Shown one piece after another: positions 60,705-64,000 of a stretch of 64,000 nt of DNA (position 1 is the first letter of the stretch; each line of letters begins with the position of its first letter). The notes under the pieces were generated by a model that was not told the origin of the DNA, did not search any database, and worked only from the letters and a program-made list of their open reading frames with translations. Location: NCBI GenBank assembly GCA_963753225.1, contig CAVWBQ010000044.1, positions 62,001 through 126,000 on the forward strand, written 5' to 3'. The translations under genes and the position numbers were made by a program. The DNA comes from Palsa-504 sp963753225 (GTDB lineage Bacteria > Actinomycetota > Actinomycetes > Streptosporangiales > Streptosporangiaceae).

Positions 60705-61955
60705 ATGGACCACGTGGCCGAACGAACCAGCGCAGACCCAATCCTGATCATCGGCGGCGGTCTCGCAGGAGGCAACGCCGCTGTCACGCTCCGGGAGGAG
60801 GGTTTCGCCGGACCGGTCGTGATCATCGGCCGGGAACCGGGCATCCCGTTCGGCCGTCCGCCGCTGTCAAAGACCTACCTGCGCTCGGAGGAGGATCTCG
60901 GCGGCTGGTACGTCAGGCCTGGCTGGTACACCGACCACCAGGTGGAGCTCCGCCACGGAACCGCCGTGGTGGCGGTCGATCCCGCCACGCACACGGTCAC
61001 CCTGGACTCACGCGAGGAACTCCGCTACCAGAAGGTCCTGATCGCCACCGGAGGACGGAACCGGCGGCTCGGGATCCCCGGGGCCGGCCTGCCCGGGATT
61101 CACTACCTGCGCACGCAGGCCGAGTGCGACGCGATCAAGCGGGAGGCGCGGCCGGGCCGGCGGGCGGTCGTGGTGGGCATGGGTTTCATCGGCTGCGAGG
61201 TAGCGGCCTCGCTGACCCAGCTCGGAGTCCAGGTCACCGCGATCTTCCCGGGCCAGGCCCCGCTGGAGCGGGTCCTGGGCGGCCAGGTGGCCGCGCTGAT
61301 CGGCGCCAGCCACCGCGCGAACGGCGTCGAACTACGCCCCGGAGACCAGGTCGCCGCCTTCGCGGGCGCCGAACGCCTGGAAGCGGTCGTGACCGCCGCC
61401 GGCGACCGTATCGCCTGCGACTTCGCCGTGGCGGGGGTCGGCATAGAACCCGTCATCCCCGACGTCGCGGTCGCGCGGGACAACGGGATCCTGGCCGACG
61501 AGCTCTGCCGGACCAGCGCGCCCGATGTCTACGCGGCCGGTGACGTGGCGAACCAGCTCCACCCGCTGTTCGGGCGGGTCAGGGTCGAGCACTACAACAA
61601 CGCGGAGAAGCAGGGCGCCGCCGCGGCCAGGTCCATGCTCGGCTCGACGGCCCCCTACGACTACCTCTACACCTTCTGGTCGGATCAGTACGAGCATAAG
61701 ATCGAGTACGTCGGCCACGTCGCCACGTGGGACGAGTTCGTGGTCCGCGGCAGCGTGGAAGAGGCGAAGCTGATCGGCTTCTACCTGGTAGACGGGGTGG
61801 TGCGGGCCGCCGTCGGCCTCGACCGCGGCGGCGATCCCGAACTGGACACCGACGGCGAGATGGCGGCCTGCGCTCGCCTGGTGTCCGCGCGCGCCCGGCC
61901 GTCTCCCGCGGTGCTTGGCGACGACCGCACCGATCTGTGGTCGCTAACGTCCTAG
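60705..61955 (+). CDS. FAD-dependent ferredoxin/rubredoxin-reductase-like oxidoreductase
   Basis: A 416-residue class I pyridine nucleotide-disulfide-type flavoprotein. It has the FAD loop IIGGGLAGGNAAVTLREEGF, RPPLSKTYLR, ATGGRNRRL, the NAD(P)H loop VVVGMGFIGCEVAASL, GVGIEPV and the second FAD motif DVYAAGDVAN, then VEHYNNAEKQG. Such enzymes pass electrons from NAD(P)H to ferredoxins for cytochrome P450s or dioxygenases; no partner is adjacent. ATG 60705 has GGAGGG upstream. Its stop codon overlaps that of the convergent SDR gene inside CCTAGG. Confidence 0.88.
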   Translation: MDHVAERTSADPILIIGGGLAGGNAAVTLREEGFAGPVVIIGREPGIPFGRPPLSKTYLRSEEDLGGWYVRPGWYTDHQVELRHGTAVVAVDPATHTVTLDSREELRYQKVLIATGGRNRRLGIPGAGLPGIHYLRTQAECDAIKREARPGRRAVVVGMGFIGCEVAASLTQLGVQVTAIFPGQAPLERVLGGQVAALIGASHRANGVELRPGDQVAAFAGAERLEAVVTAAGDRIACDFAVAGVGIEPVIPDVAVARDNGILADELCRTSAPDVYAAGDVANQLHPLFGRVRVEHYNNAEKQGAAAARSMLGSTAPYDYLYTFWSDQYEHKIEYVGHVATWDEFVVRGSVEEAKLIGFYLVDGVVRAAVGLDRGGDPELDTDGEMAACARLVSARARPSPAVLGDDRTDLWSLTS

Positions 61956-62671
61956 GCATTCGAGAACAGCGGGATGTTCGCCCCGCTGACCGGGGCCAGC
62001 GGGCTGTCCAGCAGCGCGACGATCAACTCCGCGACGTCGTCCGGGGTCAGGCCCGGACGAAGGGCCGGATTGGCCCGCCGCAGCATCTCGGTGTCGACCG
62101 CGCCGGGGCTCAGGCAGATGGCGCTGATGCCGTGCTCCTTGCCCTCGACCGCGAGCGCCTCGGTGAGGCCGATGACCCCGTACTTGGACACGTTGTACGC
62201 GGCCAGCCCAGGGAACTTCTCCGTGGCGTACACGCCAGACAACGACGCGATGTTGACGATACGGCCCTGCCCGGCGGGAGCCATGGCGGTGAACGCCGCG
62301 CGACAGCACAGGAAGGTACCCGTCAGGTTGACCCCGAGCGTCTCGTGCCACATGTGCGACGTGGTTCCGGCGAACGGCGCGGGCGTCAGCACACCGGCCG
62401 CGCAGACCAGCGCGCTCAGCTGGCCGATCCCGGTGACCTCGGCGAACAGATGCCCGATCGCGGTCTCGTCGCTCACGTCCGTCGGCACCGGCGTGGCCTG
62501 GCCGCCCGCGTCCTTGATCCGGGCGGCCACGCCGTCCAGGGCCCGGCGGTCCCGGGCGGCCAGCACGACGTGAGCGCCCGCCGCCGCCACGGCCGCGGCG
62601 GTAGCCGCCCCGATCCCGCGGCTGGCCCCGGTGACGACCGCCACCCGTCCGGTTAGCCACAACTCACTCAC
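61952..62671 (-). CDS. Short-chain dehydrogenase/reductase
   Basis: A 239-residue classical SDR: TGASRGIGAA at about 15-24, TDVSD, CAAG in place of NNAG, IVNIASLSG with the catalytic Ser and YNVSK. FabG-like size and pattern, with substrate unknown. GTG 62671 has GGAGGG 6 bases upstream and overlaps the glycosyltransferase stop by 8 bases, so the genes are coupled. Being in an operon with a glycosyltransferase and a methyltransferase suggests sugar or glycoside modification. Confidence 0.88.
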   Translation of the reverse strand: MSELWLTGRVAVVTGASRGIGAATAAAVAAAGAHVVLAARDRRALDGVAARIKDAGGQATPVPTDVSDETAIGHLFAEVTGIGQLSALVCAAGVLTPAPFAGTTSHMWHETLGVNLTGTFLCCRAAFTAMAPAGQGRIVNIASLSGVYATEKFPGLAAYNVSKYGVIGLTEALAVEGKEHGISAICLSPGAVDTEMLRRANPALRPGLTPDDVAELIVALLDSPLAPVSGANIPLFSNA

Positions 62672-63752
62672 TGATCACCCTCCGGTAGAGACGCTCGTGG
62701 GCGTCCAGGCTCAGGTCCAGGTCAAGCCGCCCTTCGGCGTGCTCACGGCAGGCCGGCCGGGAAATCCCGGCCGCCTTCGGCACCGCCTCGGCGGCGGCCC
62801 GGACGTCATCGGGCGGGACCAGGAAACCAGTTACGCCGTCCACGATCACCTCACTGAGGCCGCCGCGCCGGAACGCGACGACGGGAGTCCCGCATGCCTG
62901 CGCCTCGGCCGCGGCCAGCCCGAACGGCTCGTCCCAGCGGGCGGGATACAACACTACGGCCGCCCGGGCCATGGCCTGCCACAGCAACGCCCTGGGCACT
63001 GCCTGGTGAACGGTCACGCCGGGCCAGCCTCGCCGCGGATCGATCTGTTCCCGGCTATACCGGGCATCGTAGACGTCGCCGTAGACGTCGATCGGTACTC
63101 CCGCCGCGCGGGCGATGTCGATGGCCTCGGCCGCGCCCTTCTCCGGGCTCAGCCGGCCCGCGAACAGCGCGCCCGGCCCGGCAGTTCCCGACCAGCCAAT
63201 AGCGCCAACCGGCGGGTACGGCGGCAGGATCGCGTCGACCGGGACGACCCGGCGCCAGGCCCTGGCCTGGAAATCCGAGACGGCGGCCACGGCCGGCGGC
63301 TGGCCGCGCCCGGCTACCTGCCGGAGCGCCGCCGACACCGCCTGGTCCGGAGGGAGGTGGAGCGTGTGCACGACCGGTGCGTGCAGCGCCGTCGCGAGCG
63401 TGACGGCGGGCGCGTCGAAGGCGTGATTGTGGATTACGTCGTACCGGGTCGCCCGGATGGCCGCAAAGGCCGTGGTGAACGCGGACCCGGCCGCGGCCGC
63501 CGCGGCGGCCTCCGCTGCCGCCCCCGCGGCTGGCCCGGACGCCCGGTAGAACGTGCCCGCGAGGGACCGGGGGTCGATTCCGGTGTCGATCACCTCGACT
63601 CCGGGGATCTCCGAGCCGGAGGCGGCGTAGACGTGCACCTCGTGCGCCCGGCCGGCCAGGCCGCGGGCCAGGTCGGACACGAACGCCTGCGAACCGCCGC
63701 GCTGCGGCTCGCGGATGGCCGTCACCAGCGGCGCCAGGATCGCGATCTTCAC
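62664..63752 (-). CDS. GT4-family glycosyltransferase
   Basis: A 362-residue GT-B enzyme. The N-terminal domain begins MKIAILAPLVTAIREPQRGG and has the acceptor-side VIHNHAFDAPAV. The donor domain has GALFAGRLSPEKGAAEAIDI, YPARWDEPFGLAAAEAQACG (E-x7-E motif) and VAFRRGGLSEVIVDGVTGFL. It transfers a sugar from a nucleotide donor with retention; acceptor unknown. GTG 63752 overlaps the upstream stop codon as GTGA. The frame is open to 63992, but that part is shadow of the upstream gene. Confidence 0.87.
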   Translation of the reverse strand: MKIAILAPLVTAIREPQRGGSQAFVSDLARGLAGRAHEVHVYAASGSEIPGVEVIDTGIDPRSLAGTFYRASGPAAGAAAEAAAAAAAGSAFTTAFAAIRATRYDVIHNHAFDAPAVTLATALHAPVVHTLHLPPDQAVSAALRQVAGRGQPPAVAAVSDFQARAWRRVVPVDAILPPYPPVGAIGWSGTAGPGALFAGRLSPEKGAAEAIDIARAAGVPIDVYGDVYDARYSREQIDPRRGWPGVTVHQAVPRALLWQAMARAAVVLYPARWDEPFGLAAAEAQACGTPVVAFRRGGLSEVIVDGVTGFLVPPDDVRAAAEAVPKAAGISRPACREHAEGRLDLDLSLDAHERLYRRVISE

Positions 63753-64000
63753 CCCTCTAGCACCTTGAAGGCCAGGTCGCGCGGCGGATTGATGCCCAGC
63801 ACCTCGAAGGGAACACATCGCCGGCCACGTCGCCGTACCTCGCCGGCCGCCCTGGGGTAGAAGATCTCGGCCAGCTCCACCGCCTCGCCATAGCTGCCGA
63901 ACTCCACGGACATCGGCCCGGGGAAACTGACATGCCGGTAGCCGCGGGCTGCGAGCCAGTCCAGGTGGTTCGGCCAGATGATGACCACGCATCCGCCCGG
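63749..64000 (-). CDS. C-terminal part of a SAM-dependent methyltransferase (partial)
   Basis: The frame enters from the right edge as PGGCVVIIWPNHLDWLAARG and continues VSFPGPMSVEFGSYGEAVEL, IFYPRAAGEVRRRG, VPFEVLGINPPRDLAFKVLE. PGG-x-VVIIWPN is the usual strand after motif III of class I methyltransferases. The SAM-binding motif I would lie outside the window, so the call rests on the C-terminal pattern. Its TGA overlaps the glycosyltransferase GTG, which makes it the upstream partner in the operon. Confidence 0.5.
   Translation of the reverse strand, partial: PGGCVVIIWPNHLDWLAARGYRHVSFPGPMSVEFGSYGEAVELAEIFYPRAAGEVRRRGRRCVPFEVLGINPPRDLAFKVLEG

Overview
The window is high-GC DNA with strong G/C bias at third codon positions, frequent GTG starts and short gaps between genes. 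Gene content is typical of a soil actinomycete: several DHA2 drug exporters, LuxR/STAND regulators, TetR/LysR/Crp regulators, a STAS anti-sigma antagonist, an OtrA-like ribosomal protection protein, a UBP-type zinc finger, an N-terminal-GNAT protein acetyltransferase and an L,D-transpeptidase. A Streptosporangiales-like host is a guess. There are no rRNA, tRNA or ribosomal protein operons, so this looks like chromosome-arm or accessory territory.

Layout. 1-1100 is mobile and regulatory debris (integrase 5' end, ISAs1-like transposase tail, deleted LuxR-ATPase). 1100-7010 has ordinary genes: an SDR, a STAS protein, a large GNAT/acyl-CoA-synthetase-like acetyltransferase and an MddA-like methyltransferase. 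7140-9000 is an insertion hot spot: a GNAT relic, a complete IS982-type element (7398-8399) and, sharing its CTAG end, a transposase-less element with the same ends (8396-8752) that abuts a decayed gene. 9000-19420 holds a DUF3237 protein, an esterase, the ribosomal protection protein with an overlapping leader ORF, an L,D-transpeptidase, SDRs and small proteins. 19500-22700 contains a CarD relic and a lower-GC membrane protein. 23100-31080 carries hydrolases, an ATP-dependent DNA ligase, an exporter, an FAD monooxygenase and a PhaC-like hydrolase. 31380-34510 holds two TetR loci; the second shares a 46-bp perfect palindrome with an exporter. 34560-44540 has a cold-shock protein, a metallopeptidase, a slipin, small membrane proteins, a third exporter, a frameshifted UPF0104 protein, a fatty-acid desaturase and a duplicated, internally deleted GlsB gene.

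45987-55236 is a run of seven same-strand genes: an NAD(P)-binding protein, a VioB-type ferritin-like protein, a 1136-residue DUF4062 / class III cyclase / NB-ARC / helical-repeat protein, a Crp/Fnr regulator, a metallo-beta-lactamase-fold hydrolase, an alpha/beta hydrolase and a saccharopine-dehydrogenase-like protein. A STAND protein with a nucleotide-cyclase domain directly upstream of a Crp-type regulator is the best candidate here for an undescribed signalling or stress module. Next to it are a GNAT-AAA fusion protein (55351), a LuxR regulator lacking its ATPase half, and, head to head with that, an Hsp20 gene lacking its 5' end that overlaps a protein with NBR1-like Ig and PASTA domains. 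The window ends with a ferredoxin-reductase-like flavoprotein and an overlapping methyltransferase-glycosyltransferase-SDR operon.

All assignments come from reading motifs and sequence patterns by eye; no database search was run.
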